A stretch of DNA of 64,000 bases, from positions 95,057 to 159,056 of the forward strand of contig NZ_JABBXF010000027.1 in NCBI RefSeq assembly GCF_013030945.1, written 5' to 3'. Under the pieces are notes generated by a model. That model ran no database searches. It was not told the origin of the DNA and worked only from the letters and a program-made list of their open reading frames with translations. Within the stretch, counting starts at the first letter, position 1; each line of letters starts with the position of its first letter. This document shows positions 17,651-27,467 of this stretch, in pieces. Source of the stretch: Streptomyces morookaense. Lineage in GTDB: Bacteria; Actinomycetota; Actinomycetes; Streptomycetales; Streptomycetaceae. The position numbers and the translations under genes are program-made.

Positions 17651-19111
17651 TCACGGCCGCAGCATGGCCTCCCGCTCCACCGGCTGGCGGTCCAGCTTGG
17701 CGTCGTACGGCGCCAGCGGCTTCGCGTGCCGCTCGTCCTTCCGGACGTCCGCGGGGGCGACGCCCGCCCACTTCAGGACCTCGGCCGTGGCCGTGGCCCG
17801 CTCGTCGGCCACCAACTGGGCGATATTCGAACCGTGGTTGCCGCCGGGGGCGACGAAGCGGTAGTCGTGCCGGGCCGCGGCGTCGCGGCCGAGGCGGAAC
17901 GGTTCGGCACCCCAGGGGTCGTTCTGGCCGTAGACGAAGAGCATCTGCGTGCTGTCGTTGCGCACCCAGCGGTCGACGTCGGCCATGACGCCCGGCTTCC
18001 ACTTCATCGGTATGTCGCGCGACACGTAGTTGCGCGGGGCGTAGATGCCCGGGTAACGCAACAGACCCTTCAGATGAGGCGTCTTGAAGGTCGGGGAGCC
18101 GAGTTCGGTGCCCGCCTGGTAGTAGTACGGGGTGAAGCGCTCAAGGCCCTGGTCCGTGTAGCCGTCGAAGCCCGAGATGGTGTCGATGAACTTGTAGAGC
18201 TCGTCCGTCGATGCGTTGGTCGCGGGGACGGATGCGCAGTCGCTCTGCAGGTGGTACTGCCAGAACGACCACACCAGGTCCAGGACGACGTTCTCGTACG
18301 CCTTGTCGGCGCTGCCGACCACCTTGAACGTCTTGCCGTTCTCGTCGGCCCACTTCTGGTAGCGGGCCACGATCTGGTCACGGCGGAGGAGCGCCTCCCG
18401 CTGCACCGAATTGAGCTGCGTGCGGCAGGCCTTGTCGCCGACGGTGGCGAAGAAGCGGTCGTACGGGCGGTCGTCGCCGTTGTGCACGTCGTTGGGCGCG
18501 ACGTAGGCGACGGTGCCGTTCATGTCGTGCGGGAAGAAGCGGCGGTAGTAGGTGGCCGTCATGCCGCCCTTGCTGCCGCCCGTCGCCAGCCAGTTCTTGC
18601 CGTAGACGGTCTTCAGGGCCTGGTACAGGCGGTGCTGGTCGTTGGCCGCCTGCCAGATGTCGAGCGTGGACCAGTCGGCCGGCTGCGGCCGGGACGGGGT
18701 GAAGAAGCGGTACTCCATCGACACCTGGTTGCCGTCGACGATGCGGGTCGGCTCGCTGCGCGACGGGGTGGTGGAGACGTTGTACCCGGAGGTGTAGAAG
18801 ACGGTGGGCCGGTCCGTGGACTTGTGCAGCAGGGTGAAGCGCTGCTCGAACGTCCCGCGGTCGGGATGCCGGTGGTCGACCGGCTGGGTGTAGGTGAGCA
18901 CGAGGTAGCGGTAGCCCTGGTAGGGCTTCTCCTCGACGAAGTGCATGCCCGGGATCTGCAGGATGCGGTCCTTGATGTCCGCGGTGTCCTGTGTCTCCCC
19001 GGCGGTCGTCCCGGTGGCGGCCGTGGCCGCCAGGGCCGGTGCGGCGCCGGCGCCGGCGAGTGTGCCTATGCACATCACCAGCGCCGGCAGCCATCTGCGA
19101 GCCGTGCGCAT
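17651..19111 (-). CDS. Secreted tripeptidyl aminopeptidase, S37 (PS-10) family
   Basis: This 486-residue protein is exported: MRTARRWLPALVMCIG to APALA is a Sec signal peptide with a likely cleavage near residues 28-30. The mature enzyme is an alpha/beta-hydrolase-fold serine peptidase of the S37 type. It has the nucleophile motif GGSKGGMTATYYRRFFPHD, the acid in YGQNDPWGAEPF and the histidine in APGGNHGSN. Streptomyces enzymes of this family release N-terminal tri- or tetrapeptides from extracellular proteins, including transglutaminase propeptide. I used the internal ATG at 19111; the frame extends 24 codons upstream without homology. It is probably monocistronic, 132 nt after the ABC exporter gene. 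Confidence 0.88.
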   Translation of the reverse strand: MRTARRWLPALVMCIGTLAGAGAAPALAATAATGTTAGETQDTADIKDRILQIPGMHFVEEKPYQGYRYLVLTYTQPVDHRHPDRGTFEQRFTLLHKSTDRPTVFYTSGYNVSTTPSRSEPTRIVDGNQVSMEYRFFTPSRPQPADWSTLDIWQAANDQHRLYQALKTVYGKNWLATGGSKGGMTATYYRRFFPHDMNGTVAYVAPNDVHNGDDRPYDRFFATVGDKACRTQLNSVQREALLRRDQIVARYQKWADENGKTFKVVGSADKAYENVVLDLVWSFWQYHLQSDCASVPATNASTDELYKFIDTISGFDGYTDQGLERFTPYYYQAGTELGSPTFKTPHLKGLLRYPGIYAPRNYVSRDIPMKWKPGVMADVDRWVRNDSTQMLFVYGQNDPWGAEPFRLGRDAAARHDYRFVAPGGNHGSNIAQLVADERATATAEVLKWAGVAPADVRKDERHAKPLAPYDAKLDRQPVEREAMLRP

Positions 19112-19243
19112 GTTCCCTCCCCATGGGTTCGCAAAGGTCGCCGCGAACCTACCCAAGGGGGCAGGCGGCACGCCAGAGTTCACCCGTGAGAGAAGGGACG
19201 CCGGTGGTCCACGCCGTCTTCGCGGTCCACTCGGTCACACGGT

Positions 19244-22200
19244 CTACGCCGGGATGACCTCTCCCGTGAACGTGCGCCACAGCTGCGCGTACCGGCCGTC
19301 CTGCGCGAGCAGTTCGGCGTGGGTGCCGTCCTCCACCACACGGCCGTGGTCCAGGACCACCACGCGGTCGGCACGGGCGGCCGTGGTCAGGCGGTGGGCC
19401 ACGACCAGCGTCGTGCGGCGGCCGGCCAGCCGGTCCGTCGCCTCGTTGACGAGCGCCTCCGTCGCCAGGTCGAGCGCGGCCGTCGCCTCGTCGAGCAACA
19501 GGATGTCCGGGTCGACCAGCTCCGCGCGGGCCAGTGCGATCAACTGCCGCTGGCCGGCGGAGAGATTGCGGCCGCGCTCCGTCACGGTGTGCAGATAGCC
19601 GCCGTCGAGCGTGGCGATCATCGCGTGCGCGCCCACCGCCCGCGCCGCCGCCTCGACCTCCGCGTCGGTGGCGTCCGGACGCCCGTAGGCGATCGCGTCG
19701 CGCACGGTGCCGGGGAAGAGGTACGGCTCCTGCGGCACGACGCCGAGCCGGTGCCGGTAGCCGGCCGGGTCCAGGTCCCGCAGATCGTGCCCGTCCACGC
19801 GCACCGCGCCCCCGGTCGGGTCGTAGAACCGCGCCACCAGCTTCACCAGAGTCGACTTGCCCGCACCCGTCTCGCCGACGAAGGCCACCGTCTGGCCCGC
19901 CGGTATGGTCAGCCGGACGTCCGACAGCGCGGCCTCGCCGTCATCCGCGGCACCGTACTGGAAGCGCACGCTGTCGAATTCGATCTGACCGCTCAGTTCG
20001 CCGACCGCGACCGGCTGTTCGGCCACCGGCGTGGACGTCGGTTCGCGCAGCAGGCCCTGGATGCGGCCCAGGGAGACGGTCGCCTGCTGGTAGCCGTCGA
20101 AGACCTGGGAGAGCTGCTGCACCGGTGCGAAGAACAGGTCTATGTACAGCAGATACGCCACCAGCGCACCCGCCGTGAGCGTCCCGTCGCTCACCCGTCC
20201 CGCACCCACGATCAGCACGGCGGCCGCCGCGACGGACGACAGCAGCTGAACGAACGGGAAGTACACGGAGATCAGGAACTGGCCGCGCACCCGGGCGTCC
20301 CGGTAGGACAGGCTGCGCTCGGCGAACCGCTGTCCGCCCGAGGCCTCACGGCGGAACGCCTGCACGATGCGCAGACCGGCAACGCTCTCCTGGAGGTCGG
20401 CGTTGACCACTCCGACGCGTTCCCGTGCGAGTTCGTACGCCTTGACGCTCTGGCGGCGGAAGTAGAAGGTGCCGATGACGAGCAGGGGCAGGGTCGCGAA
20501 GACGACGAGGGCCAGCTGCACGTCGATGACCAGCAGGGCGACCAGGATGCCGAAGAAGGTGAGCACGGAGACGACGGCGGTGACCAGGCCGGTCTGCAGG
20601 AACGACGACAGGGCGTCCACGTCCGTCGTCATCCGGGTCATGATCTTGCCGGTGAGCTCGCGCTCGTAGTAGTCCAGACCGAGCCGCTGGAGCTGCGCGA
20701 AGATCTTCATGCGCAGCGCGTACAGCACACGTTCGCCCGTCCGTCCGGTCAGCCGGTTCTCGGCGACCTGTGCGGCCCACTGGCCCAGGACGACGAGGAG
20801 GGCGAGGGCGGAGGCCGCCCACACCGCTCCCAGGGCCATGCGCTGCACTCCCTGGTCGATGCCGTGCCGGATCAGCACGGGCAGCAGCAGACCGGCGACC
20901 GCGTCGACGGCCACGAGCAGCAGGCTGACGGCCAGGGGTGCGCCGAAACCGTGCAGCAGCCGGCGCAGGCCGTAGGACTCCTCGGGGCGCGCGGCCTGCT
21001 CCTCGTCGATGTCAGGCGTGTCGGTGGCGGGCGGCAACGCGGCCACCTGGGCGAGCAGTTCGGGGGTGGCCGGCATCCCGGCGAGGGCGCCGTGCGCCTC
21101 CGGGGTGTCGGAGGTGTCCTTGCGCACCCACAGGTGCGGGGTGACCCCGTCGACGAGCTTCCGCCCGGCCCTCGCGGGCACGGCGACGGCCGGCGGCTCG
21201 GCGAGGCCGGTGGCCGCCGCCTCGCCGTCGAAGACGCCGGCGAGGGCGACCGTGCGGCTCTCCCCGGCCGCCAGGCCCGCGGGGTCCTTGCGCACGCCCG
21301 CGAGCTCCTCCGGGTCCGTCAGCAGGCGCCGGTACAGCTCGCAGCCGGCCTCCAGCTCCTCGGCGGTGCCGACCGCGGCCAGCCGGCCGCCGTCCAGGAC
21401 GGCGATGCGGTCGGCCAGTGCGAGCGTGGACGCCCGGTGGGCGATGAGGAGGGTCGTACGGCCCGCCATGACGCCCCGCAGCGCCTCGTGGATCTCGTGC
21501 TCCACGCGCGCGTCCACGGCCGACGTCGCGTCGTCCAGGAGCAGCAGGCGCGGGTCGGTCAGGATCGCGCGGGCGAGGGCGATGCGCTGGCGCTGGCCGC
21601 CGGAGAGGGTCAGGCCCTGCTCGCCGACCGTGGTGTCGTAGCCGTCCGGCAGGTCGGAGATGAAACCGTCCGCCTGAGCGGCCTGTGCGGCCGCGCGGAT
21701 CTGCTCGTCCGTGGCGTCCGGCACGCCGTAGGCGATGTTGGCGCGGATGCTGTCGGAGAACAGGAAGCTGTCCTCGGGGACCAGGCCGATGGCCGCGCGC
21801 AGTGATGCGTGGGTGAGGTCGCGGACATCCACGCCGCCGACCCGGACGGTGCCGGAGGTGGCGTCGTAGAAGCGCGGCAGCAGCAGCGCGAGGGTCGACT
21901 TGCCGCTGCCGGAGGCGCCGACGACGGCCAGCGTCTCGCCCGGTTCGATGCGCAGGGAGAGACCGTCGAGCACGGGCCGCTCGGAGTCGTATCCGAACGT
22001 GACGTCGTCGAACTCGACGGTGGCAGGGGCGTCCGCGGGAAGATCGCGCGCCCCGTCACGCTCCTGCACCACCGGTTCGGTGTCGACGAGTTCGAGGACC
22101 CGTTCCACACCGGCCCGGGCCTGCTGCCCGACCGTGAGCACCATGGTGAGCATCCGCACGGGACCGACGAGCTGCGCGAGATACGTGGAGAAGGCGACGA

Positions 22201-23041
22201 ACGTGCCGAGGGTGACCTGTCCGCGCGTGGCCATCCAGCCGCCGAGGGCGAGCATGGCGACCTGGCCGAGGGCCGGTACGGCCTGCAGGGCGGGCGTGTA
22301 GCGGGAGTTGAGGCGCACGGTGCGCAGCCGTCCGGCGAAGAGCCTGCGGCCGACCTCGCGGAGCTTGCCGGTCTCCTGGGCCTCCTGGCCGAAGCCCTTG
22401 ACGACGCGGACGCCCGTCACGGCACCGTCCACGACGCCCGCGACCGCCGCGGCCTGGCCCTGCGCGTACCAGGTGGCGGGGAAGAGGCGGGTGCGGCTGC
22501 GCCGGGCGAGGAACCACAGCGCGGGGGCGACCGCGAGGGCGACGACGGTGAGCAGCGGCGAGAGGACCGCCATCACCACGAGCGAGATGATGAACAGCAG
22601 GATGTTGCCGATCATCATCGGCAACATGAAGAGCAGGCTCTGGATGAGCTGGAGGTCGCTGGTGGCCCGGCCGACCACCTGGCCGGTGGAGAGCTCGTCC
22701 TGCCGCCTGCCGTCGAGCCGGGCGATGGCGGCGTACATGTCGGTCCGCAGATCGTGCTGGACGTCGAGCGCGAGCCGTCCGCCGTAGTAGCGGCGGACGT
22801 AGGTGAGCGCGTAGACGACGACCGCGGCGACGATCAGCAGGGTGGCCCAGGGGGCCAGGGGGCGCTGGTGGGAGCCTATGACGTCGTCGATGATCAGGCG
22901 GGGTATGAGGGGCACGAGCGCCGTGACGGCCATGCCGACGAGCGAGGATCCGAGCGCCAGCAGTACCGTGCTGCGGTACCGCCAACAGTAACCGGCGAGC
23001 CTCCTGGCCCACCCCCGACCGGTTGCGTCCTGCGCCACCAC
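19244..23041 (-). CDS. Fused two-half ABC exporter (TMD-NBD-TMD-NBD)
   Basis: This 1265-residue protein joins two complete half-transporters. The first has a six-helix membrane domain (about 23-310) and an NBD with Walker A GASGSGKST (375-383), LSGGQRQ (479-485) and Walker B LLLLDD (499-504). A 60-residue acidic/proline linker leads to the second half, with Walker A GETGAGKST, signature LSAGQRQ and Walker B ILLLDEATAALD. NBD1 has Asp504 where the catalytic Glu is expected, and NBD2 has LSAGQ instead of LSGGQ. Both changes fall in the same composite site, as in heterodimeric exporters such as TM287/288. I chose the GTG at 23041 behind AGGAGG; 23038 is equally possible. Probably a lipid or drug exporter; substrate unknown. 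Confidence 0.88.
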   Translation of the reverse strand: MVAQDATGRGWARRLAGYCWRYRSTVLLALGSSLVGMAVTALVPLIPRLIIDDVIGSHQRPLAPWATLLIVAAVVVYALTYVRRYYGGRLALDVQHDLRTDMYAAIARLDGRRQDELSTGQVVGRATSDLQLIQSLLFMLPMMIGNILLFIISLVVMAVLSPLLTVVALAVAPALWFLARRSRTRLFPATWYAQGQAAAVAGVVDGAVTGVRVVKGFGQEAQETGKLREVGRRLFAGRLRTVRLNSRYTPALQAVPALGQVAMLALGGWMATRGQVTLGTFVAFSTYLAQLVGPVRMLTMVLTVGQQARAGVERVLELVDTEPVVQERDGARDLPADAPATVEFDDVTFGYDSERPVLDGLSLRIEPGETLAVVGASGSGKSTLALLLPRFYDATSGTVRVGGVDVRDLTHASLRAAIGLVPEDSFLFSDSIRANIAYGVPDATDEQIRAAAQAAQADGFISDLPDGYDTTVGEQGLTLSGGQRQRIALARAILTDPRLLLLDDATSAVDARVEHEIHEALRGVMAGRTTLLIAHRASTLALADRIAVLDGGRLAAVGTAEELEAGCELYRRLLTDPEELAGVRKDPAGLAAGESRTVALAGVFDGEAAATGLAEPPAVAVPARAGRKLVDGVTPHLWVRKDTSDTPEAHGALAGMPATPELLAQVAALPPATDTPDIDEEQAARPEESYGLRRLLHGFGAPLAVSLLLVAVDAVAGLLLPVLIRHGIDQGVQRMALGAVWAASALALLVVLGQWAAQVAENRLTGRTGERVLYALRMKIFAQLQRLGLDYYERELTGKIMTRMTTDVDALSSFLQTGLVTAVVSVLTFFGILVALLVIDVQLALVVFATLPLLVIGTFYFRRQSVKAYELARERVGVVNADLQESVAGLRIVQAFRREASGGQRFAERSLSYRDARVRGQFLISVYFPFVQLLSSVAAAAVLIVGAGRVSDGTLTAGALVAYLLYIDLFFAPVQQLSQVFDGYQQATVSLGRIQGLLREPTSTPVAEQPVAVGELSGQIEFDSVRFQYGAADDGEAALSDVRLTIPAGQTVAFVGETGAGKSTLVKLVARFYDPTGGAVRVDGHDLRDLDPAGYRHRLGVVPQEPYLFPGTVRDAIAYGRPDATDAEVEAAARAVGAHAMIATLDGGYLHTVTERGRNLSAGQRQLIALARAELVDPDILLLDEATAALDLATEALVNEATDRLAGRRTTLVVAHRLTTAARADRVVVLDHGRVVEDGTHAELLAQDGRYAQLWRTFTGEVIPA

Positions 23042-23126
23042 CCAGACCTCCTGTTGGTCTTCTCCCGCATTGCCGACGGAAGGCCCCAACGCTCCGGGCG
23101 GCCGATTTCATCCCGCTGCAACACAC

Positions 23127-23153
23127 GCGACCGGAATGACCTCATCCGGTCGC
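23127..23153. terminator. Terminator-like hairpin after kdpB
   Basis: GCGACCGGA (23127-23135) and TCCGGTCGC (23145-23153) form a perfect 9-bp stem with a 9-nt loop, 28 nt beyond the leftward kdpB stop and before the ABC exporter start. It makes separate transcription of the two genes likely. The rest of the 140-nt gap shows nothing clear. Confidence 0.65.
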
Positions 23154-23181
23154 CTGTGCCGCATCCTCGCCACAGGGCGGA

Positions 23182-25332
23182 TCAGATCCCGGGGATGTAC
23201 TGGATCAGCAGGTCGATCAGCTTGATACCGGCGAACGGGGCGACGAGCCCGCCGACCCCGTAGAGGCTCAGGTTGCGGCGCAGCAGCGCGTGGGCCGAGG
23301 ACGGTGCGTAGCGCACGCCGCGCAGGGCGAGCGGAATGAGGGCCACGATGATCAGCGCGTTGAAGATGATCGCGGAGGCGATGGCGGAGGTCGGGCTGTG
23401 CAGGCCCATGACGTTGAGCTTCTCCAGGCCCTCGTAGCCGGCCACGCCGCCGAACATGGCGGGGACGATCGCGAAGTACTTGGCGACGTCGTTGCAGATG
23501 GAGAAGGTCGTCAGGGCACCGCGGGTGATGAGCAGCTGCTTGCCGACCTCGACGATGTCGATGAGCTTGGTGGGGTTGGAATCCAGGTCGACCATGTTGC
23601 CGGCCTCCTTGGCGGCCGGCGTGCCGGTGTTCATGGCCACGCCGACGTCGGCCTGGGCGAGGGCCGGGGCGTCGTTGGTGCCGTCGCCGGTCATGGCGAC
23701 GAGGTTGCCCCCGGCCTGTTCCTCGCGGATGCGCGCGAGCTTGTCCTCGGGGGTGGCCTCGGCGATGAAGTCGTCGACGCCCGCCTCGGCGGCGATGGCC
23801 CTGGCGGTGAGCGGGTTGTCGCCGGTGACCATGACGGTCTTGATGCCCATGGCGCGCAGTTCGGCGAAGCGCTCGGCGATGCCGGGCTTGACGACGTCCT
23901 TGAGGTGGACGGCTCCGAGCACCCGGGCACCGTCGGGGTCCTCGATGGCGACGAGCAGCGGCGTGCCGCCGGCCGCTGCGATGGATTCGACGATCCAGGC
24001 GGCTTCCTCGGGTACCTGGCCGCCGCGTCGGGCGACCCACTGGACGACCGCGTTGCCGGCGCCCTTGCGGATGCGGCAGAAGTCGCCCTGGAAGGCGAAG
24101 TCGACGCCGCTCATGCGCGTCTGGGCGGAGAAGGGGACGAAGCGGCCGTGCGAGAAGTCCCCGTCGCTGTGGTGGATTCCGTGCTGCTTGGCCAGCTCGA
24201 CGATGGAGCGGCCCTCGGGCGTCTCGTCGGAGAGGGACGACAACTGTGCGGCGTCGGCGAGCAGTTCGGCGGAGATGCCCTTGACGGGCACGAAAGCGGC
24301 TGCCCGGCGGTTGCCGAGGGTGATGGTGCCGGTCTTGTCCAGCAGCAGCGTGCTGACGTCCCCGGCGGCCTCGACGGCCCGGCCGGACAGGGCGACGACG
24401 TTGCGCTGGACGAGCCGGTCCATGCCCGCGATGCCGATCGCGGAGAGCAGCGCGCCGATGGTCGTCGGGATGAGGGTGACCAGCAGGGCGACCAGAACGG
24501 TGATGGTCTGCGGTGCGCCCGCCCAGTCGGCCATGGGCTGCAACGAGACGACGGCCAGGATGAAGATGACGGTGAGCGAGGCCAGCAGGATGTTGAGCGC
24601 CAGCTCGTTCGGCGTCTTCTGCCGGCTGGTCCCCTCGACCAGGGCGATCATCCGGTCGAGGAAGGTGTGACCGGGGCGTGAGGTGATCCGGACGACGATC
24701 CGGTCGGAGAGCACCTTGGTGCCGCCGGTGACGCCGGAGCGGTCGCCGCCCGACTCGCGGATCACGGGGGCGGACTCGCCGGTGATGGCCGACTCGTCGA
24801 CCGATGCGACGCCGTCGACGACCTCGCCGTCACCGGGAACGGTCTCGCCGGCCGCCACGACCACGAAGTCCTGCGGCCGCAGATCGGTCGCCGGTACCTG
24901 TTCCTCCTCCCAGTCGTGGCTCTGGATGCCGACGCGCCAGCTGCGCAGCCGCCGGGCGACGGTGGTGCTGCGCGTGCGCCGCAGCGCCTCCGCCTGCGCC
25001 TTGCCGCGGCCCTCTGCGACCGCCTCGGCCAGGTTGGCGAAGATGACGGTCAGCCAGAGCCAGACACTGATCACCCAGGCGAAGACCGACGGTTCGAGCA
25101 CCGCGGAGAGGGTCGTCAGGACGGAACCGACCTCGACGACGAAGAGCACCGGGTGCTTGACCATCACCCGCGGATGCAGCTTGCGGACGGCATCCGGGAG
25201 GGACGCGACCAGCTGTTTGGGATCGACGAGCCCGCCGCCCACCTTCCGGTGGCTGCGCCGCCGCCCTGGTCCGGGCGGGGGCGGCGGGGTCGGGGTCGCC
25301 TGTACGTCCTGGTCCGGCAGCAGGTGCAGCAT
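23182..25332 (-). CDS. kdpB: KdpB-type potassium-transporting P-type ATPase, orphan
   Basis: This 716-residue protein is the catalytic subunit of the Kdp K+ pump by sequence. It has TGES (184-187), the hydrophobic segment [20 protein letters not shown] (288-307), the phosphorylation site [11 protein letters not shown] with Asp332, [20 protein letters not shown] and [17 protein letters not shown]. It ends in [12 protein letters not shown]. KdpB normally works only with KdpA (the channel) and KdpC, and their genes usually flank it; here its neighbours are agmatinase and an ABC exporter. The N-terminus is extended by about 30 proline/arginine-rich residues. It may pair with KdpAC encoded elsewhere or serve another purpose. 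I chose the ATG at 25332 over upstream in-frame codons because family similarity starts soon after it. Confidence 0.88.
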   Translation of the reverse strand: MLHLLPDQDVQATPTPPPPPGPGRRRSHRKVGGGLVDPKQLVASLPDAVRKLHPRVMVKHPVLFVVEVGSVLTTLSAVLEPSVFAWVISVWLWLTVIFANLAEAVAEGRGKAQAEALRRTRSTTVARRLRSWRVGIQSHDWEEEQVPATDLRPQDFVVVAAGETVPGDGEVVDGVASVDESAITGESAPVIRESGGDRSGVTGGTKVLSDRIVVRITSRPGHTFLDRMIALVEGTSRQKTPNELALNILLASLTVIFILAVVSLQPMADWAGAPQTITVLVALLVTLIPTTIGALLSAIGIAGMDRLVQRNVVALSGRAVEAAGDVSTLLLDKTGTITLGNRRAAAFVPVKGISAELLADAAQLSSLSDETPEGRSIVELAKQHGIHHSDGDFSHGRFVPFSAQTRMSGVDFAFQGDFCRIRKGAGNAVVQWVARRGGQVPEEAAWIVESIAAAGGTPLLVAIEDPDGARVLGAVHLKDVVKPGIAERFAELRAMGIKTVMVTGDNPLTARAIAAEAGVDDFIAEATPEDKLARIREEQAGGNLVAMTGDGTNDAPALAQADVGVAMNTGTPAAKEAGNMVDLDSNPTKLIDIVEVGKQLLITRGALTTFSICNDVAKYFAIVPAMFGGVAGYEGLEKLNVMGLHSPTSAIASAIIFNALIIVALIPLALRGVRYAPSSAHALLRRNLSLYGVGGLVAPFAGIKLIDLLIQYIPGI

Positions 25333-25407
25333 CGGGGTGGCCTTAGCGGTCGGATGGCGTGAAATGACCGACTCAGCCAATCGTCTCCGGCACATCCGCC
25401 GGGTTCC

Positions 25408-25439
25408 CCTGACGGGCCTTTGTCGCAAGGCCCGTCAGG
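25408..25439. terminator. Terminator after agmatinase gene
   Basis: CCTGACGGGCCTT (25408-25420) and AAGGCCCGTCAGG (25427-25439) form a perfect 13-bp stem with loop TGTCGC, 43 nt beyond the leftward agmatinase stop. It separates that gene from kdpB, whose own promoter must lie in the remaining 75 nt. Confidence 0.8.
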
Positions 25440-25482
25440 ACTGACGCCCTTTTAGCGCCGGGGAAGGAACTGTGAGGGAACG

Positions 25483-26454
25483 TCAGCCCCGGGCTGCAGC
25501 GATCTGCCGCGACATGATGGTGGTCAGCTCGTACGCGGTGTGCGACGCGGCCACGGACGTGATCTCCGCGTGGTCGTACGCCGGCGCGACCTCGACCAGG
25601 TCGGCGGAGACCAGATGACAGTCGGCGAGCCCGCGGATGATCTCCAGCAGCTCGCGGGAGGTGAGGCCGCCGGCCTCCGGGGTGCCGGTGCCGGGCGCGT
25701 GGGCCGGGTCCAGCACGTCGATGTCGATCGAGATGTAGAGCGGACGGTCACCGATGCGCTGGCGCAGCTGGTCGGCGACCTCGTCCACGCCGCGGCGCAT
25801 GACATCGGCGGACGTGACGATGCCGAAGCCCATCTTGGCGTCGTCGTCCAGGTCCTTCTTGCCGTACAGCGGGCCGCGGGTGCCGACGTGGGAGAGCGCG
25901 GAGGTGTCGAGGATGCCCTCCTCGACGGCGCGGCGGAACGGGGTGCCGTGGGTGTACTCGGCGCCGAAGTAGGTGTCCCAGGTGTCCAGATGCGCGTCGA
26001 AGTGCAGCAGGGCCACCGGGCCGTGCTTCTTGGCGACCGAGCGCAGCAACGGCAGGGCGATGGTGTGGTCGCCGCCGAGCGTCATCATGCGCGCGCCGGT
26101 GCCGAGGAGGTCGTCGGCCGCGGCCTCGATCGTCTCGACGGCCTCGTCGATGTTGAACGGGTTCGCGGCGATGTCCCCCGCGTCCGCGACCTGCGCCAGG
26201 GCGAAGGGGGAGGCGTCCTGCGCCGGGTTGTACGGGCGCAGGAGGCGGGAGGCCTCGCGAATGGCGTTGCCGCCGAAGCGGGCGCCGGGGCGGTACGAGA
26301 CACCGGTGTCGAAGGGCACGCCGACGACGGCCACGTCCGCGGTGCCGACCTCGTCCAGGCGGGGCAGCCGGGCGAACGTCGCGGGGCCCGCGTAGCGGGG
26401 GATGCGGGAGGAGTCGACAGGGCCGCGCGGTTCACGGGGGGCGGGGGTGCTCAT
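25483..26454 (-). CDS. speB: Agmatinase (ureohydrolase)
   Basis: This 323-residue manganese enzyme of the arginase/agmatinase family should hydrolyse agmatine to putrescine and urea. All metal-ligand motifs are present: GGDHT with His130, HFDAHLDT with Asp153, His155 and Asp157, and [19 protein letters not shown]. The last carries the two C-terminal aspartates and the guanidino-binding glutamate. I chose the ATG at 26454 ([11 protein letters not shown]), seven codons inside the longest frame. It is divergent from a phosphatase gene, with a 12-nt perfect palindrome between them. Guanidinobutyrase or guanidinopropionase activity is an alternative that sequence alone cannot exclude. Confidence 0.88.
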   Translation of the reverse strand: MSTPAPREPRGPVDSSRIPRYAGPATFARLPRLDEVGTADVAVVGVPFDTGVSYRPGARFGGNAIREASRLLRPYNPAQDASPFALAQVADAGDIAANPFNIDEAVETIEAAADDLLGTGARMMTLGGDHTIALPLLRSVAKKHGPVALLHFDAHLDTWDTYFGAEYTHGTPFRRAVEEGILDTSALSHVGTRGPLYGKKDLDDDAKMGFGIVTSADVMRRGVDEVADQLRQRIGDRPLYISIDIDVLDPAHAPGTGTPEAGGLTSRELLEIIRGLADCHLVSADLVEVAPAYDHAEITSVAASHTAYELTTIMSRQIAAARG

Positions 26455-26599
26455 GCTGGGGCCTCTCGGGATCACGGACGGGTCACGGTCGCGTCGATGT
26501 GGTCACGTTCGCATCAACGTCGGGGCGGCCGCGGTGGCCGTACCCGAGGGTAGGCAGGGAGCCGGATTCCGCACATGTACGGATTGCAGGGTCCGGAAC

Positions 26600-26611
26600 G
26601 TCCATATGGAC
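26600..26611. promoter_or_regulatory. Perfect palindrome between speB and the phosphatase gene
   Basis: GTCCATATGGAC is a 12-nt perfect palindrome 37 nt upstream of the phosphatase ATG and 146 nt upstream of speB. Its position suits an operator or a dimer-binding site for one or both divergent promoters. A nearby GTCCAT (26616-26621) repeats the half-site. Confidence 0.4.
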
Positions 26612-26647
26612 ACGACGTCCATCGCACGCCCGGGGGAGAATCACCAC

Positions 26648-27445
26648 ATGCCGAGCACTCCGACCATGCCGATACCCGGCCGCAGCGAACTGATCGACCA
26701 CCTCGTCCGCGCCCGCATCGCGGGCGCCGTCGCGACCCCGCGGGAGAACAATCTCGACCACTACCGCAGGCTCGCGCAGGGTGACCGCAATTTCTGGTTC
26801 GGCCTGGAGCTCGGCGACCGCTGGGCGGACGAGCAGGACGTCCTGGCCGTCATGGCCGAGCGCTGCGGCGTCAGCGACGACCTCGAACACCGCTCCGGAC
26901 AGGACACGATCGACCCGGAGCTGACGGTCGCGGCCCTGGAGCGCATGGCCGTGGTGCTGCGCAAGGCGGCCGAGGGCCGCCTGAGCGTGCTGCTGGCCAC
27001 CGGTCACCCGGGCGGCCTGCTGGACGTCCACCGCACGACCGCCGCCGCGCTCCGGGCGGCCGGCTGCGAGATCGTCGCCGTCCCCTTCGGGCTGCGGGCG
27101 GACGACGGGAACGTGTACCAGGTCGCGGACGTGGCCGTGTACGAGCGCGGGGCGTCGCTGTGGCACACGCACTCGCCGCACCCGATGGCGGCGATCCTGG
27201 ACGGTCTCGCGGCCGCGGGTCGCCCGCTGCCGGACCTGGTGGTCGCCGACCACGGCTGGGCCGGGTGCGCCGCGCAGCGCGGCATCGATGCGGTCGGGTA
27301 CGCGGACAGCAACGACCCCGCACTGTTCCTGGCGGAGGCGGAGGGGACGCTGCAGGTGGCGGTGCCCCTGGACGACCACGTGGCCGACCCGCGGTTCTAC
27401 GAGCCGATGACCGCCTACCTGCTGGGGGCGGCCGGACTGGTGTGA
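26648..27445 (+). CDS. Actinobacterial phosphatase-family protein
   Basis: This 265-residue protein matches a family I recall being annotated simply as phosphatase in Streptomyces. Features are ATPRENNLDHYRRLAQGDRNFWFGLELGDRW near the N-terminus (two segments), LLATGHPGGLLDVH, LWHTHSPHPMAAIL and LVVADHGWAGCAAQRGIDAVGYAD. The clustered His and Asp residues suit metal or phosphate binding. No characterised reaction is known to me. The ATG at 26648 follows GGGGGAGAATCACC; an upstream ATG at 26606 would add 14 residues lying within the palindromic promoter. Its physiological link to the divergent agmatinase gene is unclear. Confidence 0.65.
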   Translation: MPSTPTMPIPGRSELIDHLVRARIAGAVATPRENNLDHYRRLAQGDRNFWFGLELGDRWADEQDVLAVMAERCGVSDDLEHRSGQDTIDPELTVAALERMAVVLRKAAEGRLSVLLATGHPGGLLDVHRTTAAALRAAGCEIVAVPFGLRADDGNVYQVADVAVYERGASLWHTHSPHPMAAILDGLAAAGRPLPDLVVADHGWAGCAAQRGIDAVGYADSNDPALFLAEAEGTLQVAVPLDDHVADPRFYEPMTAYLLGAAGLV

Positions 27446-27467
27446 CGGCGCGGTGCCCCGCGGCGCG

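Noticed and set aside
17016..17864. Alternative frames across the lipoprotein and peptidase ends
   Set aside because: They lack starts with ribosome sites and cross a convergent gene boundary with well-defined stops.
19319..23263. Two long rightward frames (828 and 484 residues) opposite the ABC exporter
   Set aside because: Shadow frames of the exporter, whose Walker and signature motifs prove the other strand codes.
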